A stretch of 64,000 bases of DNA from Iphinoe sp. HA4291-MV1 (GTDB lineage Bacteria > Cyanobacteriota > Cyanobacteriia > Cyanobacteriales > Nostocaceae): positions 62,001 through 126,000 of the forward strand of contig JAHHHH010000001.1 in NCBI GenBank assembly GCA_019359415.1, in the 5' to 3' direction. Below, piece after piece: positions 10,090 through 17,349 of the stretch. How positions within the stretch are numbered: position 1 is the stretch's first letter; the number at the start of each line of letters is the position of its first letter. Made by a program: the position numbers and the translations under genes. The notes beneath the pieces are model-generated. The model was not told where the DNA came from. It did no database searches and saw only the letters and a program-made list of their open reading frames with translations.

Positions 10090-10257
10090 TTCTACAGCAT
10101 ACTCCTGATAATAAGAAAGTACAAACGTTCTTATAATGTTTCATATAGGATTCCTATTTGATTTTTGAAATACACGTAGGTGGGCAATGCCCACTATATC
10201 TAGGCTATATTTGGGTTTTGGTGAGCATTGCCCAACGCCAGATACCTCTGTCGGGAA

Positions 10258-10773
10258 CTGACTTTTCACGGCATCTCTGGTTAGGGGCTGGGTGTAGGGT
10301 GTAGGGTGTGGGGTGTAGGGATTTATTTACTTTCAAGCGCACGAATCAAAGCTAGCAGAAGTCTGCCAACTGATTCACATTGATTAAGAATAGGGTTGAT
10401 GCGATCATTTGAAGCTAATTCAACTCTTTGAGAAATTAACAAATGAGTTTCTAATTCTTTAAGAGAACCTTGGGCTATGTATAAAAATTGGATATATTCT
10501 CCCCTGGTTTTACGTCCATACCCCTCGGCAATGTTTGCCGCTATCGACACGGACGCTCGCCGTATCTGAGTTGTCATCCCATAAAGTTCTTCTTTGGGAA
10601 AGGTTTTGGTAAAACGATAACAAATTTCAGCTAAATTTACCGCCTCCTGCCAAACCTTTAAATCTCGATAAGATTGAATTTTTGAGTCTCCCATAGGTTT
10701 TCTCAAGTTATCCCTACACCCTACACCCTACACCCTACACCCGCTGACTTTTCCACATACCGTGAAAAGTTAG
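10258..10773. mobile_element. Non-autonomous element carrying a four-helix-bundle gene
   Basis: The left end CTGACTTTTCACGGCAT and right end (minus strand) CTAACTTTTCACGGTAT match at 15 of 17 positions. Both are followed inward by runs of GGGTGTA heptamers ending in GTAGGGAT. The element is bounded by the 10-bp direct repeat CTGTCGGGAA (10248-10257 and 10774-10783). The only gene inside is the four-helix-bundle protein; no transposase is present. Removing the element restores a repeat seen elsewhere in the window. Confidence 0.7.
10323..10694 (-). CDS. Four-helix bundle protein (23S rRNA intervening-sequence / Avd-like family)
   Basis: 123 residues from the ATG at 10692-10694; a TTG four codons upstream is the alternative. 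The family signature is clear: YRDLKVWQEAVNLAEICY, FPKEELYGMTTQIRRASVSI and ANIAEGYGRKTRGEYIQFLY. These proteins form pentameric helical bundles and bind nucleic acid. Relatives are encoded in 23S rRNA intervening sequences, near diversity-generating retroelements (Avd), and as stand-alone genes. The gene is the only cargo of an element with terminal inverted repeats, which points to a role linked to mobility or to passive carriage. No reverse transcriptase or rRNA lies nearby. Confidence 0.85.
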   Translation of the reverse strand: MGDSKIQSYRDLKVWQEAVNLAEICYRFTKTFPKEELYGMTTQIRRASVSIAANIAEGYGRKTRGEYIQFLYIAQGSLKELETHLLISQRVELASNDRINPILNQCESVGRLLLALIRALESK

Positions 10774-10905
10774 CTGTCGGGAAACCCTCCTGCAGTACTT
10801 GGCTCCCCTACAGATACTTAAATTTTTTCAATAATCAAACCGGATTGCTATAGTATATAAATTTTCCCTATTGAGCCGATAATAGATAGAGAAGAGGTCA
10901 CATTC

Positions 10906-11169
10906 ATGAATTCAATTGTTGAAGTTAACGAAGATGGTGTGCTGCATTTGCCTTCTAAAATTCTTGAGGCGATAAAGCCCAACACACGCTTTGTCGTTGA
11001 AGTAAATAACGGTAGGTTAATTCTATACCCAGAGAGCAACCCTCAACCATTCTGGGTAACTGCAACATCTGAAGAACGGGCTGAACGTTTGATGCAATGG
11101 GTACTAAGCCACAAGGAGGGTTCTAATTTACCTGATGAAGCATTGCGCCGAGAGAATATATACGAATAA
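10906..11169 (+). CDS. AbrB/MazE-like antitoxin of a VapBC-type pair
   Basis: 87 residues. The N-terminal half (VEVNEDGVLHLPSKILEAIK, then RFVVEVNNGRLILYP) is a swapped-hairpin AbrB-like DNA-binding domain. The C-terminal part is acidic/amphipathic, as in toxin-neutralising tails. It overlaps the downstream PIN toxin by one base, the usual antitoxin-first arrangement with translational coupling. Such antitoxins bind their toxin and repress their own promoter. Confidence 0.8.
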   Translation: MNSIVEVNEDGVLHLPSKILEAIKPNTRFVVEVNNGRLILYPESNPQPFWVTATSEERAERLMQWVLSHKEGSNLPDEALRRENIYE

Positions 11170-11621
11170 TGGTTGCTTATCTTCTGGATACGAATATCTT
11201 GTTACGCATGAGTGATGGAAATTCACCTACCCATCTGCTTGCTGGTAAAGCAACTGCAAAACTCCTTATGCAAGGTCATCAAGTTTATATTACTAGTCAA
11301 AATATTGTTGAGTTTTGGGTTGTCGCTACTCGTCCAGTTGAGGTTAATGGTTTGGGGTGGAGTGCTGAACAAACACGTACCGAAGTAGAGCAAATTGTGA
11401 GTCAGTTTCCATTGCTTGAGGAAACTCCGCAAATATTTACCCATTGGTTGAATTATGTGATTACTAACAACGTGATGGGTAAGCGCGTTCATGATGCCAG
11501 GTTCATCGCTGTCATGCTAGCACATGGGGTAACGCATTTATTGACTTTCAACATTGACGATTTTAGGAATAAGCAAGAGATTGTGATTGTGCATCCACAG
11601 ACAGTGATGAAAACTGAGTAA
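11169..11621 (+). CDS. PIN-domain toxin (VapC-like ribonuclease)
   Basis: 150 residues. The PIN acidic residues are visible: Asp7 in LLDTN, Glu48 in NIVEFW, Asp109 in HDARF and Asp130/131 in FNIDDF. VapC toxins are Mg-dependent RNases that usually cut tRNA or rRNA; the target here is unknown. The start codon overlaps the antitoxin stop (TAATG). The length and motifs look intact. Confidence 0.85.
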   Translation: MVAYLLDTNILLRMSDGNSPTHLLAGKATAKLLMQGHQVYITSQNIVEFWVVATRPVEVNGLGWSAEQTRTEVEQIVSQFPLLEETPQIFTHWLNYVITNNVMGKRVHDARFIAVMLAHGVTHLLTFNIDDFRNKQEIVIVHPQTVMKTE

Positions 11622-11690
11622 TACTTACTTGAAGAAGGAGTCAGAAGTCGTGACGTCAGTCGTCAGCAATCTTTTAGTTCACCAAAAACA

Positions 11691-11855
11691 CACGTAGGGT
11701 GGGCACTGCTCATCATATCTTGCCCAGCATATCAGGGTTTTGATAGGCAGTGCCCAACGCCAGATACCTACGGTGAGTCCTGCGGAGGCTTGAGCCAACG
11801 CGTAGCGTCTCCCTTAGGAGAGGGAAACCCTCCTGCAGTACTGGCTCCCCTACAC
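11691..11855. repeat. Dispersed composite repeat, copy 2 (uninterrupted)
   Basis: Begins CACGTAGGGTGGGCACTG and ends CTGGCTCCCCTACAC. It includes an internal GCGTCTCCCTTAGGAGA palindrome that is absent from copy 1. It lies just downstream of the VapC-like gene. Confidence 0.75.
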
Positions 11856-11883
11856 TACTTAAGATTTTTCAGAAATGATTTCT

Positions 11884-12134
11884 AACTCGTTCCTATGCTC
11901 TGTATAGGACAATACGGTTCGGTTAAAGGGGAAAGGGAAAGGGGGAAAGGGTAAGAAAAAACCTTTAACCCTTACCCTTTAACCTTTTCCCAAATCCAAT
12001 TCTGAGTTCAAAATGCTTATCCGAACCGTATTGCTGTATAGGAATGCAGCACAGGAGGGCTGCCGCCTCCCAATAATTATATTGAGGCAGCAGCCCACAG
12101 AAATACATTCCCGCTCAGTACCAGGGAACGAGAA
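11884..12134. repeat. Hairpin-forming dispersed repeat interrupted by a MITE
   Basis: The outer arms ACTCGTTCC (about 11886) and GGAACGAG (about 12125) enclose a second inverted repeat, GGGCTGCCGCCTC/GAGGCAGCAGCCC (about 12058-12096). A 124-bp MITE-like element sits inside the left half. Confidence 0.65.
11910..12033. mobile_element. MITE with CAATAC-type terminal repeats, copy 1
   Basis: 124 bp. The terminal inverted repeat CAATACGGTTCGG (11910-11922) is exactly complementary to 12021-12033. It is flanked by the perfect 10-bp direct repeat CTGTATAGGA (11900-11909 and 12034-12043). The interior is A/G-rich then C/T-rich and non-coding. It shares its end pattern with the element at 18758-18849. 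Confidence 0.8.
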
Positions 12135-12302
12135 ACAGCAACAATTCATTCGGAATCTACCTGAAATAAGATGAAGAATAAGTAAAAGATGAAACTTTTG
12201 CTCTCAAGTGAATATAGTTGTTTCTTTGGAAACATAAGTCATTAAACGACTTAATATGATATCGAGAGCGGTGTCTTTCCCTCTTCCTGGCTGTGTCCCC
12301 CT

Positions 12303-15300
12303 ATGCTGAAAACTCCCCGCAACACCAGAAAGCTGTCTTTCTTTCTCCTTTTCCCTTTCACTCTTTTACTTATTTTCCTCCTCTCCCTCTCCTGGGTGAA
12401 TGCTAAAGAACCAGCCAAACCAAAGCCGCAACCGTGGCATATTAACGGCATAGTCGCTGCTCTCGACGATGGCTATGACAAAGTGAAGCAATATGCTTTG
12501 GAAAAATTAGCAGAATATAAGCCGCAAGACTTGAAAAACGTGGTGAAGAAACCGGAGGATATTGCTCAGAAAGCTGCCAACATCCTCAAAGATGAAAAAG
12601 TTGACTCCTCCGTTCGTTCACGTGCGGCAGTGGCATTGGGCAACCTGGGGCAAGCGGCGGCGAAGTACGTGCCTGACATCCTCAACATCCTCAAAGATGA
12701 AAAAGTTGACTCCAACGTTCGTTATGGTGCGGCAAAAGCATTGGGCAACCTAGGGCAAGCGGCGGCGAAGTACGTGCCTGACATCGCCAACATCCTCAAA
12801 GATGAAAAAGTTGACTCCTACCTTCGTTATGGTGCGGCAAAAGCATTGGGCAACCTGGGGCAAGCGGCGGCGAAGTACGTGCCTGACATCGCCAACATCC
12901 TCAAAGATGAAAAAGTTGACTCCTACCTTCGTTCCGGTGCGGCAGTGGCATTGGGCAACCTGGGGCAAGCGGCGGCGAAGTACGTGCCTGACATCGCCAA
13001 CATCCTCAAAGATGAAAAAGTTGACTCCAACGTTCGTTATGGTGCGGCAAAAGCATTGGGCAACCTGGGGCAAGCGGCGGCGAAGTACGTGCCTGACATC
13101 CTCAACTTCCTCAAAGATGAAAAAGTTAACTACTTCGTTCGTTCACGTGCGGCAGTGGCATTGGGCAACCTGGGGCAAGCAGCGGCGAAGTACGTGCCTG
13201 ACATCCTCAACATCCTCAAAGATGAAAAAGTTGACTCCTCCGTTCGTTCCGGTGCGGCAGAGGCATTGGGCAATCTGGGGGAAGCAGCGGCGAAGTACGT
13301 GCCTGACATCCTCAACATCCTCAAAGATGAAAAAGTTCACTCCTACGTTCGTTCCGGTGCGGCAGAGGCATTGGGCAACCTGGGGGAAGCGGCGGCGAAG
13401 TACGTGCCTGACATCGCCAACATCCTCAAAGATGAAAAAGTTGACTCCTCCGTTCGTTATGGTGCGGCAGTGGCATTGGGCAACCTGGGGCAAGCGGCGG
13501 CGAAGTACGTGCCTGACATCCTCAACTTCCTCAAAGATGAAAAAGTTGACTCCAAGGTTCGTTCCGGTGCGGCAGTGGCATTGGGCAACCTGGGGCAAGC
13601 GGCGGCGAAGTACGTGCCTGACATCCTCAACTTCCTCAAAGATGAAAAAGTTGACTCCAAGGTTCGTTCCGGTGCGGCAGTGGCATTGGGCAACCTGGGG
13701 CAAGCGGCGGCGAAGTACGTGCCTGACATCCTCAACTTCCTCAAAGATGAAAAAGTTGACTCCAAGGTTCGTTCCGGTGCGGCAGAGGCATTGGGCAACC
13801 TGGGGCAAGCGGCGGCGAAGTACGTGCCTGACATCCTCAACTTCCTCAAAGATGAAAAAGTTGACCTCAACGTTCGTTCCGGTGCGGCAGTGGCATTGGG
13901 CAACCTGGGGCAAGCGGCGGCGAAGTACGTGCCTGACATCCTTAACTTCCTCAAAGATGAAAAAGTTAACTACTTCGTTCGTTCCGGTGCGGCAGAAGCA
14001 TTGGGCAATGTTAAACAACTGAAGTTGGAAGAGGTTGTTGTCGTTCTGAATTCTGTCCATGAGCCAAATCAGGAAGAATTTAAACAGTGGCGGTTTCTCA
14101 CCTATTTTCTGAGTGGCGGCACTGATGAGGTGAAAACGCTGCTGACATGGGTTGGCAAACCTGATAAAAAAGCAATTCCCAATCAACTTAAATACGATGA
14201 AGGCAAGAAAACGCTAAAAGTCTTTCTCCAAGTCTGGGAACCTACTAAGGAACTGGGGGAATTAAGAGAAGATTTAGCACAGCAGATTGCATTAGTTGCC
14301 AGAAAAGTTTCCTGGAAACCACAAGACATCACTTTACTTCAAAATCATTACAAAAACCTCAAAGCCATCAACTCCACTCACGCTGATACAGTGAAGTCGG
14401 TGATAGATAATCTAGAATTTTGGAAGTACTTTTTCCAAGCACGAAACACCATCCTCATTCATGCTACCTTTTGGCTTGCCCTCATTTTTGCTTACCCTAA
14501 ATTTCCCCAAGTCCAAGCAATCTTTTTCTGGAACCCGTGGGTACGGCGTATTCTGGGTGTGGGCTACGTCGGCTTTCTCCTCACTTGGGTTCCCTTCCTG
14601 CGGCGCAAACTGTTTGAGCCGTTTAAGTTTTCGCTGCTAGCAGATGCGGGATTAGATAATTTCAACGAAAAAACCTATTTCCCAGAATCTCTTGTGAAGC
14701 TTCCGCCGAGTAGCACCCCACCCCTAGCCCCTCCCCGCAAGCGAGGAGAGGAAGAAAACCAAAATAACATACCACCAGAGATTCAACCAATTACTCAAGC
14801 ACTACCCAATACCAACGGGCAAATTGTCTTAGTAGGAAATTCTGGCTTAGGCAAGTCAATGTTTCTGCGCCATCTGGTGAAAACCTCTCAGCAAATTGTC
14901 GTCTACTTACCCGCCCAAAAATGTGAAAAAGGTGTCATTGAAGCCATTCAAGCAAAGCTGCACGGACAAGCACAAGATGCAGAGTTTTTAAAAAGCCTGA
15001 TTTACAGTGGCGCAATAGATATCTGCATCGATGGACTCAATGAAGTCACGGCTGACACGCGGGCAAAAATCACCCAGTTTGTCGAGTGCTATTTCCGGGG
15101 TAACATCATTATGACTACCCAGCCGTTAGAATGGATACCTCCTTCAACAGCAAAGATGTATGAATTGCAGTCTCTGGAACGCCAGCAAATTGAGCAATTT
15201 CTAATTTCGCGTCAGTTGCGACTCCCCAAAGATGCTAAAGTTCAAGGTGATGAATATCAGCAAGCTTGCAGGAACTACTTAGCAGAAGCTCTCAACACAC

Positions 15301-15890
15301 AGCAATCTCGCGAAGAGTTAGACGCTGCACAGAGAATTCTTTCCAACCCAATGGATTTATCGCTGGTTGCTCTTATGCTATCACAAGGTAAATATCCCAA
15401 TCTGTTTTACCTGCAAGAACAGCAGTATAAATTGATGGCAACAGAATACCTGCGAGAATGGAATCAGGAATTTCCATTAAAGAAATTTTCCGAAGCAGTG
15501 TATGAAATGCGACTGAACGATAAACAAGCGCTCCCGCCGGATGAATTTTATCAAGCTTTAGTCTCTTTAGAAGACGAGAAATATAAAATGGTAGTCAGCC
15601 GTCAATGGCAAGATGAAAAAGGAGAAGCAAAGAAAGAATGGTACTTCCGCCACGACAAAATCATGGATTTCTTCCTTGTACAGAACTTTATTGGCGGAGG
15701 TGAAGACGTAGAAGGACGTTTAATTGACCACATGGGTGACCCGCGTTTTCGCGGAGTTTACTTTTTACTCGCAACCTTGCTTCCTTTGGATGCTGCTAAA
15801 GAACTGCGGGAGAAGTTGATACAATATGCGGCGGATACTAAAGATCATACGGTGAGTGATACGTTCGTGCAGTTGTTGCGGTCTAGATGA
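12303..15890 (+). CDS. Membrane-anchored HEAT-repeat / NACHT-like P-loop NTPase
   Basis: 1195 residues. An N-terminal hydrophobic segment (about 12-34) is a signal peptide or anchor. Residues about 93-570 are 35-residue HEAT repeats, encoded by 14 almost identical 105-bp units. Two further hydrophobic segments (about 717-735 and 750-766) precede a P-loop domain with Walker A GNSGLGKS (845-852) and the NACHT-style Walker B IDICIDGLNE (Asp910-Glu914), then IIMTTQPLEW as a sensor-like strand. The order suggests HEAT repeats outside the cytoplasm, or looped, and a cytoplasmic NTPase. Related STAND/NACHT proteins act as ligand-triggered switches in signalling or immunity. The role of this one is unknown. 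No effector domain was recognised, and the neighbours (DUF4058, VapBC) give no clear partner. Confidence 0.8.
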   Translation: MLKTPRNTRKLSFFLLFPFTLLLIFLLSLSWVNAKEPAKPKPQPWHINGIVAALDDGYDKVKQYALEKLAEYKPQDLKNVVKKPEDIAQKAANILKDEKVDSSVRSRAAVALGNLGQAAAKYVPDILNILKDEKVDSNVRYGAAKALGNLGQAAAKYVPDIANILKDEKVDSYLRYGAAKALGNLGQAAAKYVPDIANILKDEKVDSYLRSGAAVALGNLGQAAAKYVPDIANILKDEKVDSNVRYGAAKALGNLGQAAAKYVPDILNFLKDEKVNYFVRSRAAVALGNLGQAAAKYVPDILNILKDEKVDSSVRSGAAEALGNLGEAAAKYVPDILNILKDEKVHSYVRSGAAEALGNLGEAAAKYVPDIANILKDEKVDSSVRYGAAVALGNLGQAAAKYVPDILNFLKDEKVDSKVRSGAAVALGNLGQAAAKYVPDILNFLKDEKVDSKVRSGAAVALGNLGQAAAKYVPDILNFLKDEKVDSKVRSGAAEALGNLGQAAAKYVPDILNFLKDEKVDLNVRSGAAVALGNLGQAAAKYVPDILNFLKDEKVNYFVRSGAAEALGNVKQLKLEEVVVVLNSVHEPNQEEFKQWRFLTYFLSGGTDEVKTLLTWVGKPDKKAIPNQLKYDEGKKTLKVFLQVWEPTKELGELREDLAQQIALVARKVSWKPQDITLLQNHYKNLKAINSTHADTVKSVIDNLEFWKYFFQARNTILIHATFWLALIFAYPKFPQVQAIFFWNPWVRRILGVGYVGFLLTWVPFLRRKLFEPFKFSLLADAGLDNFNEKTYFPESLVKLPPSSTPPLAPPRKRGEEENQNNIPPEIQPITQALPNTNGQIVLVGNSGLGKSMFLRHLVKTSQQIVVYLPAQKCEKGVIEAIQAKLHGQAQDAEFLKSLIYSGAIDICIDGLNEVTADTRAKITQFVECYFRGNIIMTTQPLEWIPPSTAKMYELQSLERQQIEQFLISRQLRLPKDAKVQGDEYQQACRNYLAEALNTQQSREELDAAQRILSNPMDLSLVALMLSQGKYPNLFYLQEQQYKLMATEYLREWNQEFPLKKFSEAVYEMRLNDKQALPPDEFYQALVSLEDEKYKMVVSRQWQDEKGEAKKEWYFRHDKIMDFFLVQNFIGGGEDVEGRLIDHMGDPRFRGVYFLLATLLPLDAAKELREKLIQYAADTKDHTVSDTFVQLLRSR
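12581..14020. repeat. 105-bp near-identical tandem repeats (14 units, last partial)
   Basis: Units start every 105 bp at 12581, 12686, 12791 and so on to 13946. Changes fall mostly in a short variable window (codons after GTTGAC/GTTAAC) and in a few Ala/Gln/Glu positions. Third-codon positions are also nearly invariant, which points to recent expansion or gene conversion rather than old duplication. Confidence 0.95.
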
Positions 15891-15902
15891 TATCTCGTGA
15901 GC

Positions 15903-16154
15903 GAGTGTTTGATATTCGTGGATGAGTGTTGGATACTCGTGGGAGAGTGTTGGATACTCGTGGATGAGTGTTTGATACTCGTGGGAGAGTGTTTGATATT
16001 CGTGGATGAGTGTTTATAACTCGCCGATGAGTGTTTGATATTCGCGGGAGAGTGTGGGATATTCGTGAGTAAGTGTTTGAGGCTCGTGAATGAGTGTGGG
16101 ATATTCGTGAGTAAGTGTTTGAGGCTCGTGAGCGAGTATGAGAACTTCGTTTTC
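15903..16154. repeat. 21-bp tandem array A (12 units)
   Basis: Units with GAGTGT/AAGTGT at exact 21-bp spacing (15903, 15924 ... 16134), consensus about GAGTGTTTGATATTCGTGGAT. It starts 12 bp after the stop of the HEAT/NTPase gene. Many units hold a small ACTC...GAGT dyad. Because 21 is divisible by three, long spurious frames run through it. Confidence 0.9.
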
Positions 16155-16164
16155 ACCACTGCAT

Positions 16165-16923
16165 CTATTGCTGTCCCAAAATTTCTGTTACCCACGCGAC
16201 CTCTTCTAGTGACAATGGTGGCTTAACAGGTTGTGAATAATCAATTGCCAAGTCGAATCTTGCCCTTTCATACACTTCGTTCAGTAATCTCTGCAAGTCT
16301 ACCACAGGTTCAGGGTCTTGCTGTCGTAAGGGCACCCCAAATGCAGGGATTGGGTCTTTCAGTCCAAAAATGTAGAGATCTGCATCAGGTCTCTTGTCGC
16401 CTCGACTCACCAAGATGCGGTAGCCAGTATCAGCATTCCCCTGAATAGGCATTGGTTGACCTCCCCGGAGCAGGTCAATTTCTACTAAACTGGTAGTTGA
16501 GCCAAGAATTTTTTGCCGTTTACTCTCATACGCCTCTCGACCTTCTTTGGAGCGTTTGTTTTTGGGTGAGAGAACTTCAATGACACAGACGACTACGCCT
16601 GTTTGAGTTGATTTCACCTCTAAAAATCGTTCAATGACTTGTTCGGGTATGGGAACTTTAACTTTGACTGGCTGGACTAGTCTGGAAGCAGTCAATGTCG
16701 TTTCAGTGGTAGAATTCCTGTGGGAGACAGCAACATCCGCAATCCCAACAAGTAACGAGTCTTCTATACTAGAGTACACGCGCTCTTCAATTGAAACTCG
16801 GTATTTAGGAGCAACTTGAGGGGTGATTTCATCAGCGATCGCGACTATCAGTCTATTGTGAACTTGATGCCATAAGTCCGGTTGTTCCAAATATGGATTC
16901 ATCCCTGGAAATAGATTATGCAT
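16165..16923 (-). CDS. DUF4058 family protein
   Basis: About 252 residues from the ATG at 16921-16923, where the family's typical start MHNLFPGMNPYLE lies. A start 69 bp further up would take in unrelated sequence next to a MITE. Conserved pieces seen: SIEERVY, VCVIEVLSPKNKRSKEGREAY and YRILVSRGDKRPDADLY. The IEVLSPKNK segment resembles the E-x-K part of PD-(D/E)xK nuclease-like folds, as in Uma2 proteins; that link is inference. DUF4058 genes are common in cyanobacteria and their function is not known. Confidence 0.8.
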   Translation of the reverse strand: MHNLFPGMNPYLEQPDLWHQVHNRLIVAIADEITPQVAPKYRVSIEERVYSSIEDSLLVGIADVAVSHRNSTTETTLTASRLVQPVKVKVPIPEQVIERFLEVKSTQTGVVVCVIEVLSPKNKRSKEGREAYESKRQKILGSTTSLVEIDLLRGGQPMPIQGNADTGYRILVSRGDKRPDADLYIFGLKDPIPAFGVPLRQQDPEPVVDLQRLLNEVYERARFDLAIDYSQPVKPPLSLEEVAWVTEILGQQ

Positions 16924-16977
16924 TGCTCTGTTCCTTGTTCCTCGTCCCGCCTCAATTTTCTTATAGCGCGTTCTATA

Positions 16978-17073
16978 GCAATCCGGAATCATTTGTAAGA
17001 AAATACTGAGCCTTAGAAACCCGGTATCTCCCAGATACCGGGTTTCTTTATCTCACGAATGATTTAGGATTGC
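16978..17073. mobile_element. MITE with GCAATCC termini and TA-type target, copy 1
   Basis: Ends GCAATCCGGAATCATT (left) and GCAATCCTAAATCATT (right, minus strand), matching at about 19 of 23 positions. TATA lies on both sides, as expected for IS630/mariner-type TA duplication. An internal hairpin, 15-bp arms at 17015-17029 and 17033-17047, is a variant of the AGAAACCCGG hairpin. It lies 55 bp upstream of the DUF4058 start. Confidence 0.65.
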
Positions 17074-17111
17074 TATATCACAACAAAATTTTGCTACAAT
17101 GCATTCAACTC

Positions 17112-17312
17112 ATTGAAGAGGAAAGACCCCTCTGAGAGGTTCACCTGAAAAGGAAATCTGCAATCAGATGATAAACTGATTTGGATAGGCATTAGTAAGG
17201 TGAAACGTATCTGCAACGAAACTGCAGTAATTGAGTGCCACATTCTTGTGCTAACAAGCAAAAAAATCGAGTCTGTGGAAGCTGGATGGCACCGCCGTTG
17301 ATATGGTTCCAG
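17112..17312 (+). promoter_or_regulatory. Candidate T-box leader for the aspartyl-tRNA synthetase gene
   Basis: Immediately upstream of the synthetase gene is a fold with T-box antiterminator layout. Helix A1 is CTGGA (17282-17286) with TCCAG (17308-17312), the 7-nt bulge is TGGCACC (17287-17293), and helix A2 is GCC (17294-17296) with GGT (17305-17307). The bulge fits the T-box consensus TGGNACC. Its variable base C would pair with discriminator G73, the base of tRNA-Asp and tRNA-Asn. Further upstream, GAAGAGGAAAG and CTGAGAGG (17115-17140) resemble stem I landmarks. I could not place a specifier codon with confidence. No terminator T-run follows, so control might be translational. Confidence 0.5.
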
Positions 17313-17349
17313 TATTTGAACAATAGTAGTTGTTTACGAACCGTAGCAT

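Larger units (their letters stand above)
10173..10812. repeat. Dispersed composite repeat, copy 1 (split by an insertion)
   Basis: The left part (10173-10257) and right part (10774-10812) together match the uninterrupted copy at 11691-11855 and a diverged copy at 51920-52060. Shared landmarks are CACGTAGG, GTGGGCA, GCCCAACGCCAGATAC and CTGGCTCCCCTAC. The 516 bp between the parts is a separate element. Confidence 0.7.

Noticed and set aside
12581-14020. CRISPR array interpretation of the 105-bp repeats
   Set aside because: There are no unique spacers; the units are contiguous coding repeats. The same applies to the 21-bp and 7-bp arrays, and no cas genes are present.
12750-14186. Long open frames on both strands inside the HEAT-repeat region
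   Set aside because: They arise because the 105-bp unit is divisible by three and nearly identical, so a stop-free unit stays open in several frames. The HEAT frame has a signal peptide and continues into conserved domains; the others have only repeats.
15845-16195. 116-codon minus-strand frame with heptapeptide repeats
   Set aside because: It only reads through the 21-bp array; no start context, no homology, and it overlaps the ends of two real genes.
17201-17252. tRNA-like fold GGCATT...AATTGAGTGCC upstream of the synthetase
   Set aside because: The acceptor-like stem is short, no TTC-type arm or CCA-type end fits, and an anticodon arm is not convincing. It is more likely part of the leader RNA.
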